Below are positions 16,631 through 25,655 of a stretch of DNA of 64,000 nucleotides, in pieces. Below the pieces are notes generated by a model that ran no database searches, was not told the DNA's origin, and was given only the letters and a program-made list of their open reading frames with translations. A program made the position numbers and the translations under genes. Origin of the DNA: an uncultured Oscillospiraceae bacterium (GTDB taxonomy: Bacteria; Bacillota; Clostridia; Oscillospirales; Ruminococcaceae); the NCBI GenBank assembly GCA_910586535.1, contig CAJUHS010000011.1, forward strand, positions 1-64,000. Reading direction: 5' to 3'. Within the stretch, counting starts at the first letter, position 1; every line of letters starts with the position of its first letter.

Positions 16631-17039
16631 TTCCTGAACCGTCCCCCGACCTGCTCCTGCTGAACGCTCCCAGCAGACCGTTTACAAACTGCACGTCGTT
16701 TTCATAGGCGAACTTCTGAGCAAGGATCACCGACTCGCTTATCGCCACATTGTCGTGTATCTTATCGTCGTAAAGCATTTCGTAAACCGCTATCCTGAGT
16801 ATTGCAGTCAGTACCTTCGGTATACGACTGAACTGCCGCTTCTCGCTGAATTTAGCGATCACCTCGTCTATTTCAGCAGAATGAGCGTCCACCGCCTTAA
16901 ACATATTTTCCACATCCTCGGTTATTTCAAAAACGTCTGCCTCGTAAGCCGTATCAAGTACCTCGTCGGGCGTATCTCCGCCGAACATTTTTTCAAACGT
17001 CAGGTAAAACACAGCTTCTCTTATTTCACTTCTTTTCAA
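16611..17039 (-). CDS. nusB: transcription antitermination factor NusB
   Basis: 142 residues from a TTG at 17039 (LKRSEIREAVFYL), nine bases after AAGGAA; an upstream TTG has no ribosome site. All-helical RNA-binding fold, with IPKVLTAILRIAVYEM and NVAISESVILAQKFA in the C-terminal half as family signatures. Binds boxA RNA with NusE during rRNA antitermination. Confidence 0.9.
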   Translation of the reverse strand: MKRSEIREAVFYLTFEKMFGGDTPDEVLDTAYEADVFEITEDVENMFKAVDAHSAEIDEVIAKFSEKRQFSRIPKVLTAILRIAVYEMLYDDKIHDNVAISESVILAQKFAYENDVQFVNGLLGAFSRSRSGDGSGNENTGT

Positions 17040-17120
17040 TTCCGCACTTTCCTTTCTGCCTGCCAAAGCAAAAACACGCGGAAAAGCAAGCCCTCCCCGT
17101 CAAAGAAGAGCCAGCTTTCC

Positions 17121-17504
17121 TTATTCGTTATTTTTGCCGTTTTCGTTATCCTCATCGTCGAAAACGATGCCGTAAATATACACGCTTACCTTTGTCACCG
17201 CAATTCCCGTCATGCTTTGGACATCGTCCTTAATGCGCTGCTGAACCTTTTCCGCAGTGCTTTTGACCTTGCATTTCCCCGAAACGTTAATACCGAGTGA
17301 TATCTCCGCCGAACCGTCGCCTGTCTTTACATTTATCAGAGACTGCTGTCCCGCTCTGATAAACAGGCCGGCAAAATCCACCTTTGACGTTACGAATCCC
17401 CGAACACCGTCAACGTCCGCCGCCGCGATCTCAACGATCCTGCGAATAACGTCCTCAAAAATTTTCAGGTTATTGGCTGTTTCTGTCTTAGCTGTTCTGC
17501 TCAT
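17121..17504 (-). CDS. Asp23/Gls24-family protein (YloU-type)
   Basis: 127 residues. Asp23 core: IEDVIRRIVEIAAADVDGVRGF at the N-terminus, ISLGINVSGKCKVKSTAEKVQQRIKDDVQSMTG in the middle. Cytosolic, often membrane-associated proteins tied to envelope stress; Clostridia nearly always keep one between spoIIIAH and nusB. AAGGAGG precedes the ATG. The acidic C-terminal tail (DDEDNENGKNNE) is variable in the family. Confidence 0.85.
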   Translation of the reverse strand: MSRTAKTETANNLKIFEDVIRRIVEIAAADVDGVRGFVTSKVDFAGLFIRAGQQSLINVKTGDGSAEISLGINVSGKCKVKSTAEKVQQRIKDDVQSMTGIAVTKVSVYIYGIVFDDEDNENGKNNE

Positions 17505-17614
17505 AATGATACCTCCTTGTCTTATATGACAGCTGACGGTTACATTATGACGTTGTCAGCCTTTCAAAAATATGTATGTATTCCTATTATACCAAATTTT
17601 TTTGAAAGAAACAA

Positions 17615-18172
17615 CTACTTAACCTCAAAAATTCTAATATTTTCTGCGGGAATTGTCACCTCTGTTAATAAAATGTCTTTAATTTGTGCCGCTTCGGCGG
17701 GAACAAGCCCCTCGGACTTTACAACGATGTTCGCCATAGAGCCGTTCAGATACACCACACAGTCCTCAAAGCCCTGGGCTTTTATCAGACTTTCAATGGC
17801 GTTTTCGCTCTCGGAAAGCTTGGAAAGCGTTACCGCCTCGCCTGTATAGGTTGCGTTTTCCTCGTCTGAAAGGTCTCCGCCGCCGAGTATCGCCGAAAGA
17901 GTTTCCACCGCTTCGTCTCTTGAGGTCATTCTGGCGAGACGTACCTGAGCAAAGTAATCGCTCTCTCCCTCGGCACTGACGAATGCCGCGTCGCCGTAGT
18001 TCGCCGCTTCGACGCTTCCAGAATCTGAAGCGTCAGCCATTGTCTTTTCGGCTGTGATGTCGTCCTCAATGGAAGCAAAAGCGTAATTCATATAGACCGC
18101 CACACCCAGAATAAGTGTAAGGCACGCAAGAATGATGTGCTTTTTGCCGATGATAAGATTTGGTTTTCTCAT
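17615..18172 (-). CDS. spoIIIAH: stage III sporulation protein AH
   Basis: 185 residues. One N-terminal membrane segment (HIILACLTLILGVAVYMNYAFA), an acidic linker, then a YscJ/FliF-like ring-building domain at about 75-185. In Bacillus it pairs with SpoIIQ across the intermembrane space to form the feeding-tube channel between mother cell and forespore. Slightly shorter than the Bacillus protein. Last gene of the spoIIIA operon; GGAGG precedes the ATG. Confidence 0.88.
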   Translation of the reverse strand: MRKPNLIIGKKHIILACLTLILGVAVYMNYAFASIEDDITAEKTMADASDSGSVEAANYGDAAFVSAEGESDYFAQVRLARMTSRDEAVETLSAILGGGDLSDEENATYTGEAVTLSKLSESENAIESLIKAQGFEDCVVYLNGSMANIVVKSEGLVPAEAAQIKDILLTEVTIPAENIRIFEVK

Positions 18173-18184
18173 AAAAATTTCCTC

Positions 18185-18706
18185 CTATTTCATTTCTGCA
18201 ACATAGATTCTGCTTGTTGAAATGTCAAGCGCGGTAGACACCGCCTTGTAGATCTTTTCGCATATCCTTGGATCATCGCCTCCTTCGCAGACAATTACAA
18301 CGCCCTTTATGGACGGATTATTTACCTTTTTCACCAACGCCTCCTTCTGCGAACCCTTATCTATTATCACATAGCTGTTTTCTGCCTGCGAGGTTCCTCT
18401 TTTTACCGTTTCGGCGTAAACATACTCCTCCGTGGAGCTTACCGTCAGCATTACCTGCGCTTTCCCAACTCCCTCTATGGACGTCAGAATATCGCACAGC
18501 TTTGTATCCATGCTGTCGGCATAAACGTCCGAGTACCCGAAAGTCACGGGAACGTTCCCATTAGTATCGACTGACTTTTCGTCCTTTCCGCCCGACAGGT
18601 CGGAAACAAGTATCAGTACGATAGCCAATATCCCCGCAGCCACGGCGGCTTTGAGGAAAACAGGTTTTTTGGAAATCTCCTTAAGCTTTTCGATAAGTTC
18701 GTTCAT
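18185..18706 (-). CDS. spoIIIAG: stage III sporulation protein AG
   Basis: 173 residues from the ATG at 18706; the start overlaps the spoIIIAF stop as ATGA. One membrane segment (AAVAAGILAIVLILVSDL), then an intermembrane-space domain with TSIEGVGKAQVMLTV and NPSIKGVVIVCEGG, typical of SpoIIIAG rings. Works with SpoIIIAH in the channel. Apparent N-terminal extensions in this frame are not supported by a ribosome site. Confidence 0.9.
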   Translation of the reverse strand: MNELIEKLKEISKKPVFLKAAVAAGILAIVLILVSDLSGGKDEKSVDTNGNVPVTFGYSDVYADSMDTKLCDILTSIEGVGKAQVMLTVSSTEEYVYAETVKRGTSQAENSYVIIDKGSQKEALVKKVNNPSIKGVVIVCEGGDDPRICEKIYKAVSTALDISTSRIYVAEMK

Positions 18707-19218
18707 TGCCGTTCCTCTTTTCCGCTTTCCGCCGCAACGTTTACAGTAACTGCGGCGGTATTGCCGATCCTGTCCGAAACGCACCGTTTCGCGGCTTCTG
18801 CGCCGTGAGCGTTCTGCGCATTCAGGACAATTTTTACCTCGTTAATAGATATGCCGTAGTTTTCGGAAATATTTATACTTGTCTTAATTTCTTCCGGATA
18901 AATTTCAATTTCATGAAGAGACGATTCAAGAACCGAGCTGATATTGTTTTCAACCGATCTTATGAAGTATTCGTCCGCCCTGCCGCTCATTGAGGAATAA
19001 TAGTCCGCGCTTCCGGAAGAAGCCGACGCGGCAGCCGCTATCTCCGGGATATCAACCTTTCCGCTTGCTATAGGCTTTACAAGACTTAGAATAAATATCA
19101 GGGAAAAAATAATCTTAAGCTGTCCCGCAAATTTTTCCGACGGATACAGCGAGTTGAAAACCGCTATGGCTATTCCCAGAAAGCAGGCGGTAAAGGCTAT
19201 TGTGCGAAAGGTTTCCAC
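18703..19218 (-). CDS. spoIIIAF: stage III sporulation protein AF
   Basis: 171 residues from a GTG at 19218, which follows GAGGTGA; the longer frame has no ribosome site. Two N-terminal membrane helices (FRTIAFTACFLGIAIAVF and KIIFSLIFILSLVKPIA), then a ring-type domain ending KRCVSDRIGNTAAVTVNV. Channel component of the SpoIIIA complex, between spoIIIAE and spoIIIAG. Confidence 0.88.
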   Translation of the reverse strand: METFRTIAFTACFLGIAIAVFNSLYPSEKFAGQLKIIFSLIFILSLVKPIASGKVDIPEIAAAASASSGSADYYSSMSGRADEYFIRSVENNISSVLESSLHEIEIYPEEIKTSINISENYGISINEVKIVLNAQNAHGAEAAKRCVSDRIGNTAAVTVNVAAESGKEERQ

Positions 19219-19228
19219 ATTTATCACC

Positions 19229-20440
19229 TCAAGAAATGTTAAGTCCGACAAGCATAAGTATCGCCGTCGCGATTATCAGCATTACCGCAAAGCAAACGAG
19301 TATGCTGAAAACCGCTGACAGTATCCACCCGGTATTTTTTACGAGAACCTTTATCTGCGACAAACCGAAAAGCTCTGCGGCAACGTCCGCCGCGCCGAAT
19401 ACCAGTCTCATGGCGGTTATGTCAAGCACAGGCGGAAGTATCATTATAAATATGGCGGCGATACCGATAAATCCCACTCCCCCGCGGAGAAGTCCCAGAC
19501 TGTTCTTTACCGTGGCGTAAGTGTCTGCAACCGCACCTCCTATAACGGGTATGAAGTTTGAAACAACGTACTTTGCCGCCTTTACCCCCAGCGTGTCGGC
19601 AGATGCTCCCACAATGCTCTGGAGAGACAGAAGTCCTATAAAAACGGTCATAATAAAGCCCATTATAAACGAGACCGCCTTTTTCAGAGCCTCGGTTATC
19701 CCCGAAAGCCTGAACCCCGGATTTATAGCTTCGACTATTCCCATTGCCATGCAGACGGACAGAGCGGGAACAATTATCTCTCCCGAAAGCTGTACCGTGG
19801 TCTGCGCCACAAGCAGGACAAGCATATTATAGGCTACCGCAGAGGTAATGCCTCCCGACGAAGCGGTTATCCCAGCAAAAACGGGAACGTAGCCTATCAT
19901 GAATGTTCCTCCCGAATCCAGCGCCTCAGCAGCACGGTTTATGCTTCCCGACACAGAATCGGCAATGATACCCACTGAAATAAGCACGCATATCACTCCG
20001 AATATTTTCGACAGGCTTTTGTTGGGGATACTGTCCTCCATGCCCTCGATAAGAGCGGCGACCAGTATTACCGCCAGCAGCGACGAGAGCACCCTCAACG
20101 GCTTTGACAGGCTTTTTTTGAATTCCTCCCAAACGTAAATAAAAACGTCCTTGGGAGTTATCTCCGCAATGGCTTCGGGGTTGTCCGCGGCAATATTATT
20201 TTCAGCGAAAATGTCCTTGGCTTCGGGAGTAAGATCATCGCTCAGACTGCCTGTGTCTATTCCCAATTCCTCGGCTATTTCGGAAATATCCTGCCTCGCT
20301 GATTCCTGTCTGTCCTGCCCGATTGATTCTGTATTTACGGTTTGTATGTCTTGTACAGCTTGTACAGATAAAGCGCATGGCTGATACAGCATAAAAGCCG
20401 CCGCGCATAAAGCCGAGGAAAAAATTTTAACAATATCCAT
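19229..20440 (-). CDS. spoIIIAE: stage III sporulation protein AE
   Basis: 403 residues from the ATG at 20440, seven bases after GAGGA. Signal-like N-terminus (IVKIFSSALCAAAFMLYQPCA), then about seven or eight hydrophobic helices over 120-400. The family motif IPVIGGAVADTYATV is near 310. Polytopic membrane part of the mother-cell channel. Largest gene of the operon. Confidence 0.92.
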   Translation of the reverse strand: MDIVKIFSSALCAAAFMLYQPCALSVQAVQDIQTVNTESIGQDRQESARQDISEIAEELGIDTGSLSDDLTPEAKDIFAENNIAADNPEAIAEITPKDVFIYVWEEFKKSLSKPLRVLSSLLAVILVAALIEGMEDSIPNKSLSKIFGVICVLISVGIIADSVSGSINRAAEALDSGGTFMIGYVPVFAGITASSGGITSAVAYNMLVLLVAQTTVQLSGEIIVPALSVCMAMGIVEAINPGFRLSGITEALKKAVSFIMGFIMTVFIGLLSLQSIVGASADTLGVKAAKYVVSNFIPVIGGAVADTYATVKNSLGLLRGGVGFIGIAAIFIMILPPVLDITAMRLVFGAADVAAELFGLSQIKVLVKNTGWILSAVFSILVCFAVMLIIATAILMLVGLNIS

Positions 20441-20450
20441 ATGCACGTCC

Positions 20451-20837
20451 TCATATAAGTCCCGAAACAATTTCGGAAAGCGAATCGAACAGCGGCAGAG
20501 CCAGAATCAGAAGGGACAGCTTTCCCGCAAGCTCCGCCTGTGAGGCAAGAGCGCTCTCGCCGCTGTCACGACAGATATCGCAGGCAAACTGAGTGATGTA
20601 GCATATACCCAGCGATTTGAAAAGAATGGTAAGATACTCCTCGTCCGCCCCTGCCCGTTCGTAAATACTGCGTACCGTTTCCGCCACAGGAGATATGAAA
20701 AGTATCAGAGCCGACATAAGGGCGGCCGCGGCGGCAAGCTTTATGTACAGCGAATATTCGCTTCCGACCGAACCGAACAGCTTGCACAGAACGGCGGCAA
20801 TTATACATATTCCCGCAACAGATACTATATTTATCAT
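20451..20837 (-). CDS. spoIIIAD: stage III sporulation protein AD
   Basis: 128 residues with four hydrophobic helices and the family's ICYITQFACDICRDSGESALASQ near 75. Small polytopic subunit of the SpoIIIA complex. It follows spoIIIAC by 17 bases. Confidence 0.92.
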   Translation of the reverse strand: MINIVSVAGICIIAAVLCKLFGSVGSEYSLYIKLAAAAALMSALILFISPVAETVRSIYERAGADEEYLTILFKSLGICYITQFACDICRDSGESALASQAELAGKLSLLILALPLFDSLSEIVSGLI

Positions 20838-20854
20838 ACCGACGTCCCGCCTTT

Positions 20855-21049
20855 TTAAAATCCGAATACAGACTTTACCGTATCAAACAGCTCTGCAATC
20901 TCGTTTATTATCATAGCCAGTACTACTATAAGTCCGGCTATAGTTACCATAAGAGCGTATTCATCCCTGTCGGACTTTTTCAGCAGCAGGTTCAGGACGG
21001 TCACTATTATTCCCACACCCGCAATTTTAAATATCAGATCAAGCTCCAC
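20855..21049 (-). CDS. spoIIIAC: stage III sporulation protein AC
   Basis: 64 residues, two membrane helices (IFKIAGVGIIVTVLNLLLKK and ALMVTIAGLIVVLAMII) separated by the conserved DRDEYA-type loop. The start is GTG at 21049, preceded by GGGAGG. Confidence 0.92.
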   Translation of the reverse strand: MELDLIFKIAGVGIIVTVLNLLLKKSDRDEYALMVTIAGLIVVLAMIINEIAELFDTVKSVFGF

Positions 21050-21104
21050 GATTTAACCTCCCGCGCTTTTCCGTACCGCCGCAAATCGAAAATAAAAATA
21101 CGGT

Positions 21105-21623
21105 TCAGATAAGCATTATTGATATAAACGCTCCTGCAAGAGCTCCCATTGAACGGTACAGCTTTGCTTTTTTTGTACAATCCGTTTCCGCAGCCGAAAT
21201 TGCCGACAAAAGCTCCGTCTGCTGGAGCCGCAGCGTGTTTATCTGACTTTCCGAGTCGCTTGTGCCGAGCTTCCTGCCGATGTCTGAAAGCAGCTCCGCG
21301 TCGCCTGACGTTAATCCCTGCGGAACGTCTTCCGAGACCGCTCTGCACCAGCTTTGCTGAAACGGCTCGTCCCCCGCCGTGGATACCGAGTTCAGAAAAC
21401 CAAAACAGCTGAAACGCTCCGACTTTGCCAGACTTTCTGCTATCTCGTACACCGTAGGAGACCTGAACCGTATCATCATTATTATCTCGTCTATCATATA
21501 GTTAATTTTTTTAAGGCTCGCGAGCCTGCACCTCAGCATATAGGAAAAATAATTTCCCGCAAGCGTCGAAGCCGCGACTATAACTATCAGACCGGATACT
21601 TTAAGTACGCTAAACATATTCAT
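21105..21623 (-). CDS. spoIIIAB: stage III sporulation protein AB
   Basis: 172 residues. One N-terminal membrane segment (LKVSGLIVIVAASTLAG) and one at the C-terminus; the middle reads ISDIGRKLGTSDSESQ, with the GxxLGxSD signature of SpoIIIAB and resemblance to GspF-type assembly proteins. The start codon overlaps the spoIIIAA 3' end by 14 bases. A second ATG two codons later is possible. Confidence 0.9.
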   Translation of the reverse strand: MNMFSVLKVSGLIVIVAASTLAGNYFSYMLRCRLASLKKINYMIDEIIMMIRFRSPTVYEIAESLAKSERFSCFGFLNSVSTAGDEPFQQSWCRAVSEDVPQGLTSGDAELLSDIGRKLGTSDSESQINTLRLQQTELLSAISAAETDCTKKAKLYRSMGALAGAFISIMLI

Positions 21624-22542
21624 CTCCGCTCCTTTTCAGTACTGAGGATACTTTTCCCGGCTCAGGCAAAAAAACGATCCTGTCAAATATATTTAAATTT
21701 TCTTTTGGAAATTTCCTCAGCAGGTCTGACATATCTGCCGCGTGCGCTGCCGCAACGGTACAGACCCCGCTCAGAGCCGCTTCACGTATAGCGGAAAAAT
21801 CTTCCTTTGAGCCTATTTCATCACAAACTATTATCTGCGGGGACATTACCCTAACCGCCGCGGATATCCCCTCCGCCTTGCCGTAACCGTCAAAAACGTC
21901 CGTGTTCAGACCTACATCGTTTTGCGGGACTCCGTTCCATAAGGCGGCAAGCTCGCCTCTTTCGTCAATAGCCGAGACCTTGAAGCGTCCCCCGAGAAGC
22001 CTTGTAAGATCGCGCAGAACAGTAGTCTTGCCGCTTGAGGGTATACCTGCAATAAGGAGACTGCAGGGTCCGTCCGAAAAACAGCTTTCAAAAAGCTTTT
22101 CGGAACAGCCTGTCAGTTCCCTTGCGATACGGAAATTTATCGAATTTATGTTTTTTATATTTTCTATAGTACCGTTGTGCATTACGGGAGTCCCGCAGAA
22201 GCCGACCCTGTGTCCGCCCTTGACTGTTATAAATCCTTGGGTTATCTCCCTTTGGAAGCTGTGCACCGAGTACTGGCATACAGCCTCAAAGGTGCGCCGA
22301 ACGTCCTGTTCGGTTACAGTTACCGCCGAAGCAGGATTATAGGTAAGCTGCCCGTTTTGGGTTATGTAAAGTATTTTTGAGGCTGCACAATTTGCGCTTT
22401 TTAGGCAGTATGTACACACAGCCGCAGGACGGTTCACCCTAAACCGTATTTCCGTGATATCATCAAGCTGAGCGTCCGAAAGTCCCGAGACGGCGTTGCC
22501 TGCCGTTCCCGAAAAGTAATGCAGAAATTCCCTGTTTTTCAC
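21610..22542 (-). CDS. spoIIIAA: stage III sporulation protein AA (secretion-type ATPase)
   Basis: 310 residues. Walker A GIPSSGKTTVLRDL near 170 and Walker B QIIVCDEIGSKED near 240, with GGHRVGFCGTPV near 110 as the family's N-terminal motif. Motor ATPase thought to energise the SpoIIIA channel. The start is GTG, ten bases after AAGGAG. First gene of an eight-gene, tightly packed operon; a sigma-E promoter is expected but no convincing one was seen. Confidence 0.93.
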   Translation of the reverse strand: MKNREFLHYFSGTAGNAVSGLSDAQLDDITEIRFRVNRPAAVCTYCLKSANCAASKILYITQNGQLTYNPASAVTVTEQDVRRTFEAVCQYSVHSFQREITQGFITVKGGHRVGFCGTPVMHNGTIENIKNINSINFRIARELTGCSEKLFESCFSDGPCSLLIAGIPSSGKTTVLRDLTRLLGGRFKVSAIDERGELAALWNGVPQNDVGLNTDVFDGYGKAEGISAAVRVMSPQIIVCDEIGSKEDFSAIREAALSGVCTVAAAHAADMSDLLRKFPKENLNIFDRIVFLPEPGKVSSVLKRSGDEYV

Positions 22543-22609
22543 ATCCCGGCATCTCCTTACATCCGATATGTTTAATCCTATGCTTCATAGGACAAGTTTA
22601 GAACAAATA

Positions 22610-22633
22610 AAAAGGAGCGCCTCCGCTCCTTTT
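22610..22633 (-). terminator. terminator after the class V aminotransferase
   Basis: AAAAGGAGCG / CGCTCCTTTT stem with a four-base loop, T-rich on the minus strand. It isolates the aminotransferase unit from spoIIIAA. Confidence 0.85.
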
Positions 22634-22706
22634 CATGTACTGTTCCGCCGTACCCTTCACTCCGCTTAGAAAGAAAGACACGGCGTTTAAATAGTTTTAT
22701 GACCCT

Positions 22707-23843
22707 TTATACGGCTTCTTCCGCAATATTTTTTACAGCGGAAACAAGCGCGTGCACTTCCTTTTCGGTATTGAACACCGACGGAGAAAATCTCACCGTT
22801 CCGTCGGGAACAGTTCCGAGAGATGTATGGGCAAGCCCGGAGCAGTGAAGTCCTCCCCTGAGAGCAAAACCCATATCGCTCAGCTTAGCAGCCGTTTCGT
22901 TTGATGAAAGTCCCTCTACATTAAATGATACGACGGGAAGATAGCTTTTTACTCTATCGTCGCGGTAAACTGTGACTCTGCCGATATTTTTTATCTCGTT
23001 TACAAATATGCGGCAAAGCTTGCTTTCGTGGCTATAAATTCTGTCCATGCCGAGCTTTCTTACAAATCCTATTCCCGCGCCGAGACCTATGGCTCCAGAG
23101 GTATTTATAGTTCCCGATTCAAGACTGTCCGGCAGATAATCGGGCTGATCCTTTTCCATGGACGCGCTTCCAGTGCCGCCCTCCATAAGAGGTCTTATTC
23201 TGTACTTTCCGTCGGTTACAAGCAGCCCCGTTCCGCTTGGGCCGTAAAGCGATTTATGTCCTGCAGCGCACAGAATATTTATTCCGTCCGCAAGACTTAC
23301 AGGTATTACTCCGCAAGCCTGCGCTCCGTCGGCAATAAAACAGATGCCATGCTTTTTGCACAGCTCCGCAATACCTGTGAACGGAAGTATCTGCCCCGTA
23401 ACATTGCTGCCGAGAGTGCAGGCTATTATCCTCGTATGGGGAGTAATGAGCCTGCTGAAATTTTCAAGAGTCTCGCTGTCACTGTGACTTACCTGCGCTA
23501 TACTGTAGCTGCACGTTCCCTTTGAAAGAGCATAAACGGGGCGCAGAACAGAGTTGTGTTCAAGGGAGGAAATAATTATATGGCAGCCCTCGGAAGCCGT
23601 ACCCTTTATCGCTGTGTTCAGAGCGTGGGTGCAGTTCAGCGTAAAGACCACGTTATCGGGCTCTGCGCCGAAAAAATCCGCGGCGGCGGACCTTGCGGAA
23701 TAAACGGCTTCGGCAGTTTCAATAGAAATTCTGTGACCGCTTCTTCCCGGATTTCCGCCGTAACGGTTCATAGCTTCAAACACGGCTTTTTTAACGGCTT
23801 CGGGCTTCGGGAACGAGGTTGCGGAATTGTCAAAATTTATCAT
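22707..23843 (-). CDS. class V aminotransferase / cysteine desulfurase-like protein
   Basis: 379 residues from the ATG at 23843 (MINFDNSATSFPKP). PLP enzyme of the SufS/CsdA type: FDNSATS near 4, TLNCTHALN near 65, DGAQACGVIP near 175 and the lysine motif AGHKSLYGPSGTG near 200. CSGLAHTSLG near 335 includes the expected active-site cysteine. With a DUF3343 gene upstream it matches a pairing seen in Firmicutes that is often linked to selenium or sulfur trafficking; the true substrate is unproven. Confidence 0.85.
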   Translation of the reverse strand: MINFDNSATSFPKPEAVKKAVFEAMNRYGGNPGRSGHRISIETAEAVYSARSAAADFFGAEPDNVVFTLNCTHALNTAIKGTASEGCHIIISSLEHNSVLRPVYALSKGTCSYSIAQVSHSDSETLENFSRLITPHTRIIACTLGSNVTGQILPFTGIAELCKKHGICFIADGAQACGVIPVSLADGINILCAAGHKSLYGPSGTGLLVTDGKYRIRPLMEGGTGSASMEKDQPDYLPDSLESGTINTSGAIGLGAGIGFVRKLGMDRIYSHESKLCRIFVNEIKNIGRVTVYRDDRVKSYLPVVSFNVEGLSSNETAAKLSDMGFALRGGLHCSGLAHTSLGTVPDGTVRFSPSVFNTEKEVHALVSAVKNIAEEAV

Positions 23844-23904
23844 TGCGTTAAAAGCCTCCACATTCCGAAGGTATGATTTTTTATTTGCTTATCCTAATTC
23901 ACGA

Positions 23905-23930
23905 TAAAAGTGCAGATAAAAAATCTGCAT
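23905..23930 (-). terminator. hairpin between DUF3343 gene and aminotransferase
   Basis: TGCAGA / TCTGCA around a seven-base T-rich loop, followed on the minus strand by TTTTA. May terminate or partly attenuate transcription into the aminotransferase gene. Confidence 0.55.
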
Positions 23931-23998
23931 AAAAATTATTTAGGAAAATTTTTACTTAATTTTTTTACATTTGTACACTTTTGAACCGTAAGCTAATA

Positions 23999-24217
23999 TT
24001 ATACGGTTTCCGTAACAGCCTTGTATTTAATTCCGTTTCTTTCAAGACAAGCAAGAGCCGTTTCGATATCTCCCGCAACAGTAACGCTGTAGCCGCAGCC
24101 CGAAGCAAGATTCCGCGGGGTACGCGCTACCTCCGCGTAAAGCTCGCAGCCGCGCAGTGCAGCCTTTGCTTTCATTGCGGTTGTAACCGAAACAAAAGAG
24201 ATAATATATTTTTTCAT
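23999..24217 (-). CDS. DUF3343 protein (putative Se/S carrier-like)
   Basis: 72 residues, normal for the family. Core features: a first strand KKYIISFVSVTTAMKAK, an ARTPR segment, and GCGYSV near 42-47 containing the conserved cysteine. Such proteins are annotated as putative selenium or sulfur carriers because they neighbour cysteine desulfurase-like and SelD-type genes. Here the aminotransferase follows directly. GGAGAGGACAGG lies upstream, and a structured leader lies at 24262-24345. Confidence 0.8.
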   Translation of the reverse strand: MKKYIISFVSVTTAMKAKAALRGCELYAEVARTPRNLASGCGYSVTVAGDIETALACLERNGIKYKAVTETV

Positions 24218-24261
24218 AGATAATTTACCTGTCCTCTCCGTTTGTCGGAAAACTTTTTTCG

Positions 24262-24345
24262 GAAAAGAAAAAATGCAGGAGAGAGCCGCCCCAATGCTGA
24301 TTTCCCGTTAAAGTGAAAACAGCATAAGCAGTTTCTGCCCCTGCA
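24262..24345 (-). promoter_or_regulatory. structured leader or ispF terminator upstream of DUF3343
   Basis: On the minus strand an outer stem TGCAGG / CCTGCA (24340-24345 with 24274-24279) encloses a GCAG-AAA-CTGC hairpin and an ATGCTG / CAGCAT stem (24320-24325 with 24294-24299). The outer stem is followed directly by TTTTTTCTTTTC. It could be the terminator of the ispD-ispF unit or an attenuator or riboswitch-like leader for the DUF3343 gene. It matches no riboswitch consensus that I could recall. Confidence 0.45.
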
Positions 24346-24435
24346 ATATAGTATGCGTACCTCTTTCAATGAGTGAAAGGTATCTGACGGCGCGCACAAA
24401 TGTCCTGCACACAATAATCTTCAGCCGCCTGATTC

Positions 24436-24912
24436 TTATCCTGCCTCAAGTATGCAGACCGCGTGGGCGGCTATCCCCTCGCCTGTTCCAGTAAATCCCA
24501 GACGTTCCTCGGTGGTAGCCTTTACACTTACGCGGGATATTTCACACCCGACCGCGACGGCAATATTCTCCCGCATTTTTTCAATACAGGGCGCAAGCTT
24601 TGGTGACTGGCATATAACCGTACTGTCTATGTTTCCCACGCCAAAACCGTTTTTTTTAATGATTTCCGACACATTTTTCAGCAGCAATATGCTGTCCGCG
24701 CCCTCGTATTCGGGATCGCTGTCTGGAAAATGCTTTCCGATATCGCCGAGAGCCAGCGCTCCCAGCATTGAATCCATTACCGCATGAACGAGCACGTCCG
24801 CGTCGGAATGTCCCAGAAGCCCCTTTTCACTTGGTATCTCAACGCCGCCGAGGATAAGTTTTCGACCCGCCGAAAGCCTGTGAACGTCGTAGCCGTGACC
24901 TATGCGTACCAT
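24436..24912 (-). CDS. ispF: 2-C-methyl-D-erythritol 2,4-cyclodiphosphate synthase
   Basis: 158 residues. Metal ligands in GHGYDVH near 5-11 and GHSDADVLVHAVMD near 34-47; C-terminal KATTEERLGFTGTGEGI. Cyclises the DXP-pathway intermediate in the cytosol. GGAGG precedes the ATG. It follows ispD by 33 bases. Confidence 0.95.
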   Translation of the reverse strand: MVRIGHGYDVHRLSAGRKLILGGVEIPSEKGLLGHSDADVLVHAVMDSMLGALALGDIGKHFPDSDPEYEGADSILLLKNVSEIIKKNGFGVGNIDSTVICQSPKLAPCIEKMRENIAVAVGCEISRVSVKATTEERLGFTGTGEGIAAHAVCILEAG

Positions 24913-24945
24913 AATTGATGATCCTCCACATTAATATTATATAAC

Positions 24946-25635
24946 TCATCTAATATTTCTCAATAAAACCTCCGCGACAGCTAAATCCTCCGGAGTGGTT
25001 ATTTTTATATTCCTGTAATCGGAAAGGGTCAGATTTATTTTTGCGCCTACGGCTTCCGCAAGCTGACAATCATCGGTGAAATCCAGCTCGTTGTCACGTG
25101 CAAAATTTATCCCCTTGACGTAAATATCTCTGCGGAATATCTGCGGTGTCTGAATGCTGTAAAGCTTTCTGCGGTCGAGAGTGTCGGCTATCATGCCGCC
25201 GTCCACAAGCTTTACCGTATCCTTGACCGGTACCCCCAGTACAGCCCCGCCGAACACAGACGCGTCCTTAATACACTTTTTAATATGTTCTGGGTCGACA
25301 AGCGGACGGGCTCCGTCATGTACTGCAATAAACCGAGTAGACTTATCCGTATGCATAAAAGCCGAGAAAACCGACTGCTGGCGTGTCTCACCGCCCTTTA
25401 CAGCGCACTTGAATTTTGTGATATTATAGTTCTCTGCAAACTTTTCAATGACCGGAATATCCTGCTCCCGCGCGGAAACAATTATCTCTGAGACCTGCTC
25501 TATCCCATCAAAAGCAAGCATGGAACGACTGCACACCGGTATGCAGTCAAGCTCCCAAAGCTGCTTGTTTATCCCGTTCATGCGTGCAGAGTTCCCCGCG
25601 CAGGCTATTATTGCCGATACTGTTATCTCATTCAT
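24946..25635 (-). CDS. ispD: 2-C-methyl-D-erythritol 4-phosphate cytidylyltransferase
   Basis: 229 residues. GT-A-like fold; the usual AAGxGxRM loop is changed here to ACAGNSARMNG. GGETRQQSVFSA near 85 and VHDGARPLV near 103 are diagnostic, with KDTVKLVDGG in the C-terminal half. Makes CDP-methylerythritol. In an operon with ispF. Confidence 0.93.
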   Translation of the reverse strand: MNEITVSAIIACAGNSARMNGINKQLWELDCIPVCSRSMLAFDGIEQVSEIIVSAREQDIPVIEKFAENYNITKFKCAVKGGETRQQSVFSAFMHTDKSTRFIAVHDGARPLVDPEHIKKCIKDASVFGGAVLGVPVKDTVKLVDGGMIADTLDRRKLYSIQTPQIFRRDIYVKGINFARDNELDFTDDCQLAEAVGAKINLTLSDYRNIKITTPEDLAVAEVLLRNIR

Positions 25636-25655
25636 TCCGACACCTCTTTTCTGTA

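Noticed and set aside
24214..24414. 66-codon ORF between ispF and DUF3343
   Set aside because: Lies across the hairpin leader, has no family-like sequence and no convincing ribosome site.
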